From Mesobacillus foraminis (GTDB lineage Bacteria; Bacillota; Bacilli; Bacillales; Cytobacillaceae), in assembly GCF_004340465.1 (NCBI RefSeq), contig NZ_SLVV01000003.1:172982-236981 (forward strand): 64,000 bases of DNA, read 5' to 3'. The first letter of the stretch is position 1. Every line of letters starts with the position of its first letter. The translations under genes and the position numbers were made by a program. Under the pieces are notes generated by a model. It worked only from the letters and a program-made list of their open reading frames with translations, ran no database searches and had not been told where the DNA came from. Of the stretch, positions 26,064 through 35,541 are shown one piece after another.

Positions 26064-26977
26064 TACAGGCCGCCCTCCCCGCCTGTCAGTTCAAGGAAAA
26101 TGTCTTCCAGCGATTTCTTCTCTTCCTGAACCCTGTAAACGGGGAACCGGGATTCTACCAGTTCAGCAATCACTTTGGAAATTTCATGATCCGAGATATT
26201 GCTGAGCTGCAGCCTGCCTTGCTCCAATTCAGCGTTATGGCCTTTGGAAAGGAGCAGCTTCCATGCTTCCTCTGCTTCATCGGTTTTAATCACAATGTTG
26301 CTGCTTGATCTTCGTCTTAGCGTTTCAATCGAATCCTGAAAAATCATCCGCCCTTTGGAAATAATGCCAACCTGAGTGGCCATCAGGTCGATTTCAGAGA
26401 GCAGGTGGCTTGAAACAAGGATCGTGATGCCGTGCTCCTTAGGCATGCTTTTAATGAGCTCCCTGATCTCCAGGATTCCTGAAGGGTCGAGTCCGTTTGT
26501 AGGTTCATCCAGAATCAGCAGCTCGGGGTTGCCGAGAAGGGCTGCCGCGATGCCCAGCCGCTGCTTCATTCCAAGTGAGAACCCCTTGACCGGGCGTTTC
26601 GCTTCCCGAGTCAGGCGGACAATTGAGAGCACTTCATCAATCCTTGTTTTCGGAGCATCCAGCAGAATCCGGATGGCCTCAAGGTTTTCACGGGCCGTCA
26701 GATGGCCGTAATAGGAGGGGTACTCAACGAGGGAGCCGACCCGCTTCAGCACTTCAAGCTTTTCCTTTTTTAAATCTTTGCCGAAAATTTGGATGGTTCC
26801 ATTTGTTGGCTTGGCCAGTCCAAGCAGCATCCGGATCGTCGTTGTTTTTCCAGCACCGTTTGGACCCAGGAAGCCGTAGATTTCACCTCTGGGAATGTGT
26901 AAATCCACATTTGCAACAGCATATCTCGTACCGAATTTTTTTGACAGTCCGCTGGTTTTAATAATGGTTTCCTTCAT
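26063..26977 (-). CDS. ABC transporter ATPase, antimicrobial-peptide exporter type
   Basis: Cytoplasmic ATPase of 304 residues that powers the two permeases encoded downstream. Walker A GPNGAGKTT, signature FSLGMKQRLGIA, Walker B LLILDEPTNGLD and the switch His (LVSSHLLSEID) are intact. The C-terminal extension of about 80 residues is that of BcrA/LanF-type ATPases. GAGGTGAT lies upstream of the ATG. The gene is divergent from the VOC gene. The adjacent two-component system (27615-29632) is a plausible regulator, as in Cpr- or Bce-type resistance modules. Confidence 0.9.
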   Translation of the reverse strand: MKETIIKTSGLSKKFGTRYAVANVDLHIPRGEIYGFLGPNGAGKTTTIRMLLGLAKPTNGTIQIFGKDLKKEKLEVLKRVGSLVEYPSYYGHLTARENLEAIRILLDAPKTRIDEVLSIVRLTREAKRPVKGFSLGMKQRLGIAAALLGNPELLILDEPTNGLDPSGILEIRELIKSMPKEHGITILVSSHLLSEIDLMATQVGIISKGRMIFQDSIETLRRRSSSNIVIKTDEAEEAWKLLLSKGHNAELEQGRLQLSNISDHEISKVIAELVESRFPVYRVQEEKKSLEDIFLELTGGEGGL

Positions 26978-27163
26978 GTTATCACCTCGTTATCCATGTT
27001 AGTTCTGTGTGGTTAAAATCAAGGGATAACAAAGTTTAATTTTGGTTTAAATTTAAAGGGGGAATTATATAAAAATTATTAAAATATTCAGAAACTATTT
27101 ATTTACGGGTGGTTAATGGTTAAAATGAACTTGTACCATTTATCAGATTGGGGAGTGAAGAGG

Positions 27164-27586
27164 TTGGCTGTTGAAACATATCTCATTTTTGACGGAAACT
27201 GCCGTGAAGCAGTAGAGTTTTATGCCAAGGTTTTTGGAACGGAAGAGCCCCAAATCATGTCTTTTGGCGATTCGCCGCAGGATCCGAATTACACCTTGCC
27301 TGAAGAAGCGAAAGATCGTGTCATGCATGCTCGTCTGAACATAGCCGGAAGCAATGTGATGTTCTCGGATACCTTTCCCGGCACACCTTTCATTGCCGGG
27401 AATAATTTCAGTGTCACAATTATCCTTGATCAAGTTGAAGAGCTGCAATCCTATTTTGATAAGCTGAAAGAGGGAGGCAGGGTTACGATGGAGCTTCAGG
27501 AAACGTTCTGGAGCAAGAGCTACGGCATGCTGACCGACAAGTTTGGAATCAACTGGCAGTTCAGCCACGGCAGCGGTGAAATGTAA
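27164..27586 (+). CDS. VOC superfamily (PhnB/glyoxalase-like) protein
   Basis: PhnB-like protein of 140 residues built from paired beta-alpha-beta-beta-beta modules (VETYLIFDGNCREAVEFYAKVFG, then FSVTIILDQVEEL and FWSKSYGMLTDKFGINWQF). Members include metal-dependent dioxygenase-like and resistance proteins, but PhnB-type members often lack a known activity, so no reaction is given. The start is taken as TTG 27164, with GGGGAG 8 bases upstream; in-frame GTG 27155 and ATG 27116 are alternatives without good spacing. It is transcribed alone between the ABC and two-component operons. Confidence 0.8.
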   Translation: MAVETYLIFDGNCREAVEFYAKVFGTEEPQIMSFGDSPQDPNYTLPEEAKDRVMHARLNIAGSNVMFSDTFPGTPFIAGNNFSVTIILDQVEELQSYFDKLKEGGRVTMELQETFWSKSYGMLTDKFGINWQFSHGSGEM

Positions 27587-27589
27587 ATT

Positions 27590-27627
27590 AAAAAGATAGA
27601 GGAGCTGTTTTCCTCTATCTTTTTTTT
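27590..27627. terminator. Bidirectional terminator
   Basis: AAAAAGATAGAGGA (27590-27603) pairs with TCCTCTATCTTTTT (27611-27624). It serves the VOC gene and the minus-strand kinase gene. The kinase stop codon TAG (27615-27617) lies inside the stem. Confidence 0.9.
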
Positions 27628-28961
27628 ATGATAATGGCTGTTCCGTTTGTGCCAGTCCTTGTTTCCCAGTCGAGCTTCATTTCCTTAAGCATCAGGGAAA
27701 CAATCGTAAGCCCAATTCCAGCACCTTTGCCGGTTGATTCCCCGTTCATCCCGGGACCGCGGTCTGCAATAGTAATTTGCTGAAGATCAGGGTTTATTTT
27801 AACGGAGATGTACTGACCTTCCCTGGCATGCCTGTGAACATTCTGGTAAAAGTTATCCAGGATCCGTTCCATCCATTGAGAGTCGATTTCCCAATAAAAG
27901 GTTTGGTCGGGCAAATCCAGCTCAATATGAAAACCAGCATTTTCGAAAACGGGGTACCAGCCCGCAAACGAGGTCCTCACCAGGCGGACCATATCGGTCT
28001 TAACGGGATGAAAAGGATATTTTCCCGCGGTGAGGAGGGTATAGGAGAGCAGGTTTTCAATCAGCTGGCCAAGATAATTGACTTTGCTGTCGATTAATTG
28101 GAGGGACTCCAGCCCTTTTTCGGACAATGGCTCTTTTTTTAACGAGAATGCGTGCCCTCGGATCGTCGTGAGAGGCGTCCGTAAATCATGGGAAAGGTTA
28201 GCAATCAGCTGACGCCTCAACACCTCTTCTTCTTGTTCCCGTTCTCGGCTGTGTTCGAGCTTCTGAATCATATTATTAAATGATATCTCAAGCTGTCCGA
28301 TTTCATCTTTTTTCCCAATGGCGATTGGTTCGGGTATTCCATGGTCTGCGGGCTCTGCCATCGCTGTTCGCAGCCTCAGCAGACGTTTTCTGATCCGGTA
28401 AAAGAAAATCCATGAAACAAAAAGGAAGGTGCCTAGAATGATGAACATTAAGAGGGTCATCAGATAGGAATATTTATCCTGCATTCTTTCTCCGTTGCTT
28501 CTTAGCTCGGAGCGGGGAAGCTGAAGAACCATGAACCCCTCATCGCGGCCCTTCCCGATTAGGGCGACTACTGTAAATGGGTCCACCTGATCGCCCCGAT
28601 TTTCTTTCATAAAATCAATCGTATATTCCGGACTCCAGTTCTGCTGCACCGATAAATCCTTTGGGAGCCTGTCGCGGGCTTTGCCGCTTTCGTCCACCCA
28701 GAACATGTTCGCCTCCGGGTATTTTCCTTTTACCTTCTCAAGTTTTTCCTTTATCTGCTGGTCGGAAGCTCCTTCAAGGGATTTTGCCTCTTTGTGCCAT
28801 ATCGACTCCACGTCCGTCGAGTTTAAATGGTTCAACTCTTCGGTGTTGCTAAAGGGAACATAAAAAACCATTGAAATTAGGGGGAAGCTGATCGGCATAA
28901 TCATGATCGCCAGAAGAATAATCAGCAGGTATTGATTTAATAGCGAGTTTTTAAGTTTCAT
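27615..28961 (-). CDS. Two-component sensor histidine kinase
   Basis: Membrane kinase of 448 residues. Two membrane helices (about residues 12-35 and 165-190) flank an extracellular domain of about 125 residues. HAMP, HisKA with ANLSHDLRTPLTTIRGH, and HATPase with DRGPGMN and GKGAGIGLTIV follow. The conserved N box is not obvious (FYQNVHRHA). The gene overlaps the response-regulator gene by 4 bases, showing a coupled pair. The sizeable extracellular loop and the nearby peptide-type ABC exporter fit sensing of an antimicrobial peptide or envelope stress. That link is inferred. Confidence 0.9.
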   Translation of the reverse strand: MKLKNSLLNQYLLIILLAIMIMPISFPLISMVFYVPFSNTEELNHLNSTDVESIWHKEAKSLEGASDQQIKEKLEKVKGKYPEANMFWVDESGKARDRLPKDLSVQQNWSPEYTIDFMKENRGDQVDPFTVVALIGKGRDEGFMVLQLPRSELRSNGERMQDKYSYLMTLLMFIILGTFLFVSWIFFYRIRKRLLRLRTAMAEPADHGIPEPIAIGKKDEIGQLEISFNNMIQKLEHSREREQEEEVLRRQLIANLSHDLRTPLTTIRGHAFSLKKEPLSEKGLESLQLIDSKVNYLGQLIENLLSYTLLTAGKYPFHPVKTDMVRLVRTSFAGWYPVFENAGFHIELDLPDQTFYWEIDSQWMERILDNFYQNVHRHAREGQYISVKINPDLQQITIADRGPGMNGESTGKGAGIGLTIVSLMLKEMKLDWETRTGTNGTAIIIKKR

Positions 28962-29632
28962 TGTTTCACCCGGTAGCCAATCCCTCGAATTGTTTCAATA
29001 ATCTCAGGCGAGCCGGGATTGAGCTCGATTTTTTCCCTTAGATGGCGGATATGGACCATCAGGGTTTTGTCTCCTTCCATGTAGGGCTCACCCCAGACCG
29101 CTTCATAGATTTGTTCTTTTGTCAGAATCTGATTGGGATGGCGTAAAAAATGCATGAAAATCTGGTACTGCTTTCCGGTGAGGAGGATTTCCTCCCCGGT
29201 TTGTTCATTGGTAATCCTGTTTTCCGTCAGATTGACCAAGATATGCCCCAGCCTTATAATCGCTGCCGCTGTTTGGCCAGATCTCCGCAGCAGCACTTCG
29301 ATTCGGGCCGACAGCTCATCAGGGTGGAAAGGCTTGACCAAATAATCATCCGCAAACTTCAGGCCCTGCAGCTTATCTTCAACGGAAGTCCGTGCTGACA
29401 GCATCAAAACAGGCAGCCCGGGAGCATCCTTTTTAAGTCGCTGCCCAACCGTAAACCCGTCAAGGCCGGGAAGCATGACATCCAAAATAACTAGGTCATG
29501 TTCCTGAACCTTCGTTCCGGCCCCATCGCCGGACTTAAGCCAAGTGACCTCGTAGCCCCGCTGCTCCAAATCCTCCTTCACCCACGAACCGATCTCAACA
29601 TCATCCTCAACATACAAAATCCTTTTTCTCAT
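28958..29632 (-). CDS. OmpR/PhoB-family response regulator
   Basis: DNA-binding regulator of 224 residues. The receiver has the acidic pocket VEDD, phosphoacceptor Asp in LVILDVMLPG, MLSAR and the invariant Lys in YLVKPFHPDE. The winged helix contains LLTGKQYQIFMHFLRHPNQ and TLMVHIRHLREKIE. ATG 29632 (before RKRILYVEDD) is chosen because AGGTGATG lies just upstream; the frame is open 16 codons further without support. It pairs with the overlapping kinase gene. The region before it is occupied by a 37-bp repeat array rather than an obvious promoter. Confidence 0.92.
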   Translation of the reverse strand: MRKRILYVEDDVEIGSWVKEDLEQRGYEVTWLKSGDGAGTKVQEHDLVILDVMLPGLDGFTVGQRLKKDAPGLPVLMLSARTSVEDKLQGLKFADDYLVKPFHPDELSARIEVLLRRSGQTAAAIIRLGHILVNLTENRITNEQTGEEILLTGKQYQIFMHFLRHPNQILTKEQIYEAVWGEPYMEGDKTLMVHIRHLREKIELNPGSPEIIETIRGIGYRVKQ

Positions 29633-29691
29633 AAACATCACCTGGCTATATTTTACAACAAACCAGGCCAGCATTAACACCCCAAAGCAGA

Positions 29692-29890
29692 GGGTCAGGC
29701 ACGCGTCGATACTTTAGTGAAAAGAAGGGGGTCAGGCACGCGTCGATGCTTCACCGCGAAGAAGAGGGTCAGACACGCATCAGTGCTCCACCGCAAAGAA
29801 GAGGGACAGACCCTCGTCAGTGCTCCACCGCAAAACAGGGGGGCAGACTCGCAGCAGTCTTTCACCGCGCAAAAAGGGGGCTGCCTGCGG
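29692..29890 (+). repeat. GGGTCAGGCACGC repeat array, locus 4 (5-6 units)
   Basis: Units start at 29692, 29729, 29766, 29803 and 29840, all exactly 37 bases apart, with a degraded sixth at 29877. The common 3' half is here CGTCGATGCTTCACCGCGAAGAA-like, and units decay from left to right. It lies between divergent genes, so it overlaps their promoter region. Confidence 0.85.
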
Positions 29891-30035
29891 ACCGTAAGTC
29901 CCACAATTTGCCTCCCTGGCGAAAAAACACGGAGGCTAGAGGCCGCTCTGCTTAAGGTGGTTTTTTATTGGATGGGTATGGTAGTTTATTAGATAGAGAA
30001 GAATTTATTAGATTTGCGGAAGGATTGGAGTTTGG
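29891..30035. other. Upstream region of fetA
   Basis: AT-rich at 29960-30020. No clear promoter or operator could be assigned and no Fur box was seen. Confidence 0.35.
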
Positions 30036-30767
30036 ATGACGAAAAGGTATAAACCTGCTGTGCATTTTCAGCATGTGGATTATTCTGTGGATGAGTTACC
30101 TATTTTGAAGAATATTACGGGGTCGTTCCCTGAGGGGCGAATTACGACCCTGGTAGGCCCATCGGGGGCGGGGAAGTCAACTTTGCTGAAGCTGTGCAAT
30201 GGCCTGATTTCTCCTGACTCCGGGGAGATTTATATCAAGGATAAAGAGATTTCCAGCTATCAGCCGGTGGAGCTGCGCCGAAATGTAGGGATGGCGCTTC
30301 AAAGTGCTCCAATGGTCAGCGGAACCGTGCTGACCAATCTGGCTTTGCCGCTGGCACTGCAGGGGAAACAGCTGCCAGAGAAAGAAGCAGCGGACCTCCT
30401 GGACCATGTCGGCCTGGAAGCAGATTACGTCCATCGCAACATCAGGGATTTATCGGGCGGCCAGCGCCAAAAGGTCTCCATCGCGCGCACTCTCGTCAAC
30501 CGGCCTCAAATTCTATTGCTTGACGAAATTACTTCGGCCCTCGACCGCACGTCGCAGCAGGAAATCGAAGAACTGATTTTAAAAATAAACCGTAAACATG
30601 GGACCACCATGATCTGGATCACCCATAACCTGGAACAGGCCCTTACCATCGGCCATTACACGTGGGTCATGATGGAAGGAGAGGTTATCGAAACAGGGGA
30701 AAGCGATTTGCTGAAGTCCCCTGTCAATGAAAAGGTAAAGCGTTTTGTGAAAGGGGAGGCGCAATGA
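30036..30767 (+). CDS. fetA: ABC transporter ATPase, FetA/YjkB type
   Basis: ATPase of 243 residues partnering the UPF0014 permease encoded next. Walker A GPSGAGKST, signature LSGGQRQKV, Walker B ILLLDEITSALD and switch WITHNLEQAL are intact. In Escherichia coli FetAB is linked to iron export and resistance to oxidative stress; the B. subtilis equivalents are YjkB and YjkA. The permease start overlaps the end of this gene by 4 bases. The ATG follows GGATTGGAG. Naming rests on pairing with the very characteristic UPF0014 permease. Confidence 0.88.
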   Translation: MTKRYKPAVHFQHVDYSVDELPILKNITGSFPEGRITTLVGPSGAGKSTLLKLCNGLISPDSGEIYIKDKEISSYQPVELRRNVGMALQSAPMVSGTVLTNLALPLALQGKQLPEKEAADLLDHVGLEADYVHRNIRDLSGGQRQKVSIARTLVNRPQILLLDEITSALDRTSQQEIEELILKINRKHGTTMIWITHNLEQALTIGHYTWVMMEGEVIETGESDLLKSPVNEKVKRFVKGEAQ

Positions 30768-31522
30768 GTTATCTCACTCTTTCAATCACGCTGATTTTTG
30801 TCCTTATTCCGCTGATCCTGTCCAGGACGCTTAAACTTGGCCTCGAAAAGGATACGATTATTGCGACTGTCCGATCCATCGTCCAATTGCTGGCCATTGG
30901 GTACGTCCTGCAATTTATCTTTGATTCGGAAAATCTGCTCTATATTTTCCTGATGGTGACCCTGATGCTTGTGACGGCCACGCTCAATGCCAGGAAAAAA
31001 GGTTCCTCGATCAAGGGCATCACCTGGAAGGTCGGTGCAACGCTGCTGTTTGTAGAAGTTTTGACGCAAAGCATCCTGCTGAGATTCCATATCACCCCGC
31101 CGACCGCCCAATTTATTATTTCCATCAGCGGAATGGTGATTGGGAATTCCATGGTGCTCGCAATCCTTTTCCTTAACCGTTTTACGTCAGAGGTAGAATC
31201 CCGCCAGGATGAAACCGAGCTGATCCTGTCGCTGGGCGGAACGCCAAAGCAGGCAATCCATACCCAATTGATGCAATCCATCAAAGCGAGCATGATTCCA
31301 ACGATAGAAAGCCAGAAAACCGTTGGCCTTGTCCAGCTGCCCGGGATGATGAGCGGGCAGATCATCGGCGGCGCCGACCCGATCCAGGCAGTGCAGTTCC
31401 AGCTCCTGATTCTGTTCTTGCTGCTGACCACTGCTGCGGTGACAAGCGTGATGCTCGGTTTCCTGTCCTATCCAACCCTGTTTAATCAGCGCATGCAGCT
31501 GCTCAAGCAGCATCATCAGTAA
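30764..31522 (+). CDS. fetB: UPF0014 / FetB-type ABC permease
   Basis: Membrane subunit of 252 residues with about seven hydrophobic segments. The UPF0014 family is recognised by RSIVQLLAIGYVLQFIF near the start, ISGMVIGNSMVLAILFLNRF in the middle, and LVQLPGMMSGQIIGGADP near the C-terminus. It forms a two-gene operon with the overlapping ATPase gene and is followed by a terminator. A role in metal (iron) efflux is known for the family and inferred here. Confidence 0.9.
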   Translation: MSYLTLSITLIFVLIPLILSRTLKLGLEKDTIIATVRSIVQLLAIGYVLQFIFDSENLLYIFLMVTLMLVTATLNARKKGSSIKGITWKVGATLLFVEVLTQSILLRFHITPPTAQFIISISGMVIGNSMVLAILFLNRFTSEVESRQDETELILSLGGTPKQAIHTQLMQSIKASMIPTIESQKTVGLVQLPGMMSGQIIGGADPIQAVQFQLLILFLLLTTAAVTSVMLGFLSYPTLFNQRMQLLKQHHQ

Positions 31523-31523
31523 A

Positions 31524-31559
31524 AGGCTGTCCATTTCAAAATGGGCGGCCTCTTTTTTT
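31524..31559 (+). terminator. Intrinsic terminator after fetB
   Basis: AGGCTGTCCATTT (31524-31536) pairs with AAATGGGCGGCCT (31539-31551) using two G-U pairs, followed by seven Ts. Confidence 0.8.
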
Positions 31560-31610
31560 ATCAAATCAGACTTTATTACATGGCAAAAAATTATATTGAT
31601 AGAATGGACC

Positions 31611-32739
<1,129 letters not shown>

Positions 32740-32758
32740 CTCTATCAAACTTGAAGCG

Positions 32759-32785
32759 GCGGCCTTGATAAAGGCCGTTTTGTTA
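32759..32785 (+). terminator. Terminator after ganR
   Basis: CGGCCTT (32760-32766) pairs with AAGGCCG (32771-32777), followed by TTTTGTTATTTT. It separates ganR from the ganS promoter. Confidence 0.6.
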
Positions 32786-32790
32786 TTTTC

Positions 32791-32829
32791 GTAAAAAGTT
32801 TTACCTATTCTAGTAAAAAAGTTGTTTAC
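32791..32829. promoter_or_regulatory. Two GanR operator candidates
   Basis: GTAAAAAGTTTTAC (32791-32804) is a near-perfect dyad. GTAAAAAAGTTGTTTAC (32813-32829) is a looser one that overlaps the ganS -35. Their spacing, about two helical turns centre to centre, suits cooperative repressor binding. Confidence 0.65.
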
Positions 32830-32853
32830 AGTTTTTCTTGGGCATGCTATATT
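32825..32853 (+). promoter_or_regulatory. ganS promoter
   Basis: -35 TTTACA (32825-32830), 17-base spacer, extended -10 TGCTATATT with hexamer at 32848-32853. Confidence 0.8.
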
Positions 32854-32859
32854 ATGAGT

Positions 32860-32873
32860 GTAAAACGCTTTCA
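32860..32873 (+). promoter_or_regulatory. cre-like site downstream of the ganS promoter
   Basis: GTAAAACGCTTTCA matches the cre consensus except for the first two bases. It starts 7 bases after the -10, at about the transcription start, a usual position for CcpA repression. Confidence 0.6.
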
Positions 32874-32900
32874 CATTAATTGAAGGGAAGACAACAATCT

Positions 32901-34181
32901 ATGAATACAAAGATGTATAAAAAATATCTTGGCCTTATGAGTGGTGTCGCTTTAAGTTTATCCTTGGTTGCCTGCGGGCCGCAGGAAAGCGGAAAAGAAG
33001 ATACAGGTTCAAAAGAAACACCTAAAAATCAAGAATTGGTGGTTTGGGAAGATATAGAGAAAGGTGCCGGCATTGAAGATGCTATTGCACAATTTGAAAA
33101 AGACCATGACGTAAACGTTAAAGTGGTTGAAAAACCTTACGCACAGCAAATTGAAGATTTGCGCATGGACGGTCCTGCCGGAACAGGTCCTGATGTCCTG
33201 ACCATGCCTGGGGATCAGATTGGAACTGCGGTAACAGAGGGCTTGATCAAGGAACTGGATGTAGCGGGTGACGTTCAATCCATTTATACAGAAGCTGCCA
33301 TGCAGTCCCAAATGGTTGACAGCAAGGTTTATGGATTGCCAAAAGCAGTGGAAACCACCATGCTTTACTACAATAAAGCTTTAATCTCAGAGGAAGATCT
33401 GCCAAAAACACTTGATGAATGGTACGAGTACTCCAAAGAAGTTACGGATGGCAAGAAGTTCGGGTTCCTCGCCTTGTTTGACCAAATCTATTATGCACAA
33501 AGCGTTATGAGCGGCTACGGCGGATACATTTTCGGCGGTGAAAACGGCAGCTATGATGCAACAGATATCGGTTTGAATAACAAAGGTGCAGTCGAAGGCG
33601 CAAAGTATATTCAAAAGTTCTATAAAGAAGGCCTATTCCCGGCTGGTATCATCGGGGAGCAGGGGATTAACGTTCTGGAATCCCTGTTCACTGAAGGGAA
33701 AGCCGCAGCCATCATCTCAGGTCCATGGAACCTTGATCCATTTGCGAAAGCGGGAATCGATTATGGTGTAGCCAAACTGCCTGAGCTTTCCAATGGTGAA
33801 AACATGAGCTCATTCATGGGTGTAAAGAGCTACAATGTCAGCGCCTACTCCAAGAATGCAGAACTGGCAGAAGAATTGGTTGAGTTCCTTGCGAACGAAG
33901 AGAATTCTAAAAAGAGATATGAACTGACAAAAGAAGTTCCAGCTGTAAAAGCATTGGCTGATGATCCAGTTGTAAAAGAAAGCGAAGCCGCACAGGCAAT
34001 TGCCGAGCAGTCCCAATTCTCAGAATTGACACCGAATATTCCTGAGATGAATGAAGTCTGGACACCTGCTGATGCAGCCCTGCAAACAATTGCAACAGGC
34101 AAAGCAGAGCCAAAAGAAGCCTTAGACCAGGCAGTTGAAACAGTCAAAGGACAAATTGAAGCCAAGCATGGCGGAAAATAA
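32901..34181 (+). CDS. ganS: Galacto-oligosaccharide-binding lipoprotein
   Basis: Binding lipoprotein of 426 residues for the GanSPQ importer. The signal peptide ends in LVAC with the lipid-bearing Cys at residue 25. The mature part is a maltose/galactan type 1 binding protein (ELVVWEDIEKG, GPDVLTMPGDQIG, LYYNKALISEEDLPKTLDEW). ATG 32901 has AAGGGAAG 10 bases upstream. Order ganS-ganP-ganQ-ganA-ganB matches B. subtilis, where the system takes up galactotetraose-size products of galactan cleavage. The ATPase is not encoded here and is probably a shared MsmX-type protein. Confidence 0.9.
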   Translation: MNTKMYKKYLGLMSGVALSLSLVACGPQESGKEDTGSKETPKNQELVVWEDIEKGAGIEDAIAQFEKDHDVNVKVVEKPYAQQIEDLRMDGPAGTGPDVLTMPGDQIGTAVTEGLIKELDVAGDVQSIYTEAAMQSQMVDSKVYGLPKAVETTMLYYNKALISEEDLPKTLDEWYEYSKEVTDGKKFGFLALFDQIYYAQSVMSGYGGYIFGGENGSYDATDIGLNNKGAVEGAKYIQKFYKEGLFPAGIIGEQGINVLESLFTEGKAAAIISGPWNLDPFAKAGIDYGVAKLPELSNGENMSSFMGVKSYNVSAYSKNAELAEELVEFLANEENSKKRYELTKEVPAVKALADDPVVKESEAAQAIAEQSQFSELTPNIPEMNEVWTPADAALQTIATGKAEPKEALDQAVETVKGQIEAKHGGK

Positions 34182-34192
34182 TTAAGACTACT

Positions 34193-34234
34193 AATGGTGT
34201 CAAACGGGCCTAATAGTTTGGCACCATTTATTTT
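34193..34234 (+). terminator. Terminator-like hairpin between ganS and ganP
   Basis: AATGGTGTCAAAC (34193-34205) pairs with GTTTGGCACCATT (34216-34228), leaving one mismatch, followed by TATTTT. It ends about 50 bases before ganP and is equivalent in position to the hairpins at 2667-2750 and 63613-63642. Confidence 0.8.
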
Positions 34235-34281
34235 AACCACGAAGGAATAAAACTTTTCTTCTATATAAAGAGGTGAAAAAG

Positions 34282-35538
34282 ATGCAGCATCGTAAAATAG
34301 CTTTACTTCTCTCGATCATTCCTGGCCTTGGCCAGTTTTATAATAAGCAGGTGGTCAAAGGCCTTTTATTCCTGCTGGTTGGTGCAGCGTTCTTTGCAGC
34401 TTTCGGGGATCTTCTGAACATGGGTCTCTGGGGGATTGTTACACTTGGAACCGAAGTGCCGCGGGATAATTCAATCTTCCTATTGGCAGAAGGGATTATT
34501 GCTGTTATTGTACTGGTTTTTGGATTGGGGATTTATTATGCCAATTTAAGGGACGCCTATCTAAATGGAAAGCTGCGTGATGAAAACAGGCAGCTGAGCT
34601 CCCTGAAGGAACAGTATCAAAATATCATTTCACAGGGCTATCCCTATGTAATTAGCGGACCATCGCTCTTTATCTTGATTTTTGCGGTCATCTTTCCGAT
34701 TTTATTTAGTTTTGCACTGGCTTTTACGAACTACGATTTATACCATTCCCCGCCTGCGAATCTCGTGGATTGGGTTGGCTTCCAAACATTCTCCGAAATT
34801 TTCACAGTCGATATTTGGCGTTCCACCTTCTTTGATGTTCTAGCCTGGACAGTGGTCTGGACGCTTGTCGCTTCCTCGCTTCAGGTGAGCCTGGGAATAT
34901 TGATGGCGATTGTTGTAAACCAAAAGGATATTCGTTTTAAACGATTTTACCGGACCGTTCTGGTTCTCCCTTGGGCAGTGCCAGGGTTCGTAACGATCCT
35001 CATCTTTGCCGGTCTTTTTAATGACAGTTTCGGTGCGATTAACAACGATATTCTGGCAGCTTTCGGAATTGATCCTATTCCCTGGCTGACGGATGCCAAC
35101 TGGTCAAGACTGGCACTGATCCTGATGCAGGGATGGCTTGGCTTCCCGTATATCTTCCTTGTAACAACAGGTGTTCTGCAATCCATTCCGGACGACCTGT
35201 ATGAAGCAGCGACGATTGATGGAGCTTCTGTCTTTGCGAAATTCAGACATATCACGATGCCAATGATTTTAATTGCCATGGCACCGATCATCATTACCCA
35301 GTTTACGTTTAACTTCAATAACTTCAATATTATTTATCTTTTCAACGGCGGCGGTCCGGCAGTTCCTGGATCAACGGCTGGCGGTACCGATATCCTGGTT
35401 TCCTGGATATACAAATTGACCATGCAGTCCAGTCAATACTCACTGGCAGCCGCATTGACGATTCTGCTGTCCGTATTTGTCATTGCCATTGCATTGTGGC
35501 AGTTCAGACGGACGAATTCTTTCAAAGAGGGGGCTTAA
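34282..35538 (+). CDS. ganP: Galacto-oligosaccharide ABC permease, GanP (MalF type)
   Basis: Permease of 418 residues. As in MalF, there are extra N-terminal helices (IALLLSIIPGLGQFYNKQVVKG and two more) before the six-helix core, and the EAA loop EAATIDGASVFAKF is at about residues 312-325. ATG 34282 is preferred, with GAGGTGA just upstream; an in-frame GTG at 34273 lies within that ribosome-binding site. It pairs with GanQ, encoded 3 bases downstream. Confidence 0.93.
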   Translation: MQHRKIALLLSIIPGLGQFYNKQVVKGLLFLLVGAAFFAAFGDLLNMGLWGIVTLGTEVPRDNSIFLLAEGIIAVIVLVFGLGIYYANLRDAYLNGKLRDENRQLSSLKEQYQNIISQGYPYVISGPSLFILIFAVIFPILFSFALAFTNYDLYHSPPANLVDWVGFQTFSEIFTVDIWRSTFFDVLAWTVVWTLVASSLQVSLGILMAIVVNQKDIRFKRFYRTVLVLPWAVPGFVTILIFAGLFNDSFGAINNDILAAFGIDPIPWLTDANWSRLALILMQGWLGFPYIFLVTTGVLQSIPDDLYEAATIDGASVFAKFRHITMPMILIAMAPIIITQFTFNFNNFNIIYLFNGGGPAVPGSTAGGTDILVSWIYKLTMQSSQYSLAAALTILLSVFVIAIALWQFRRTNSFKEGA

Positions 35539-35541
35539 AAG

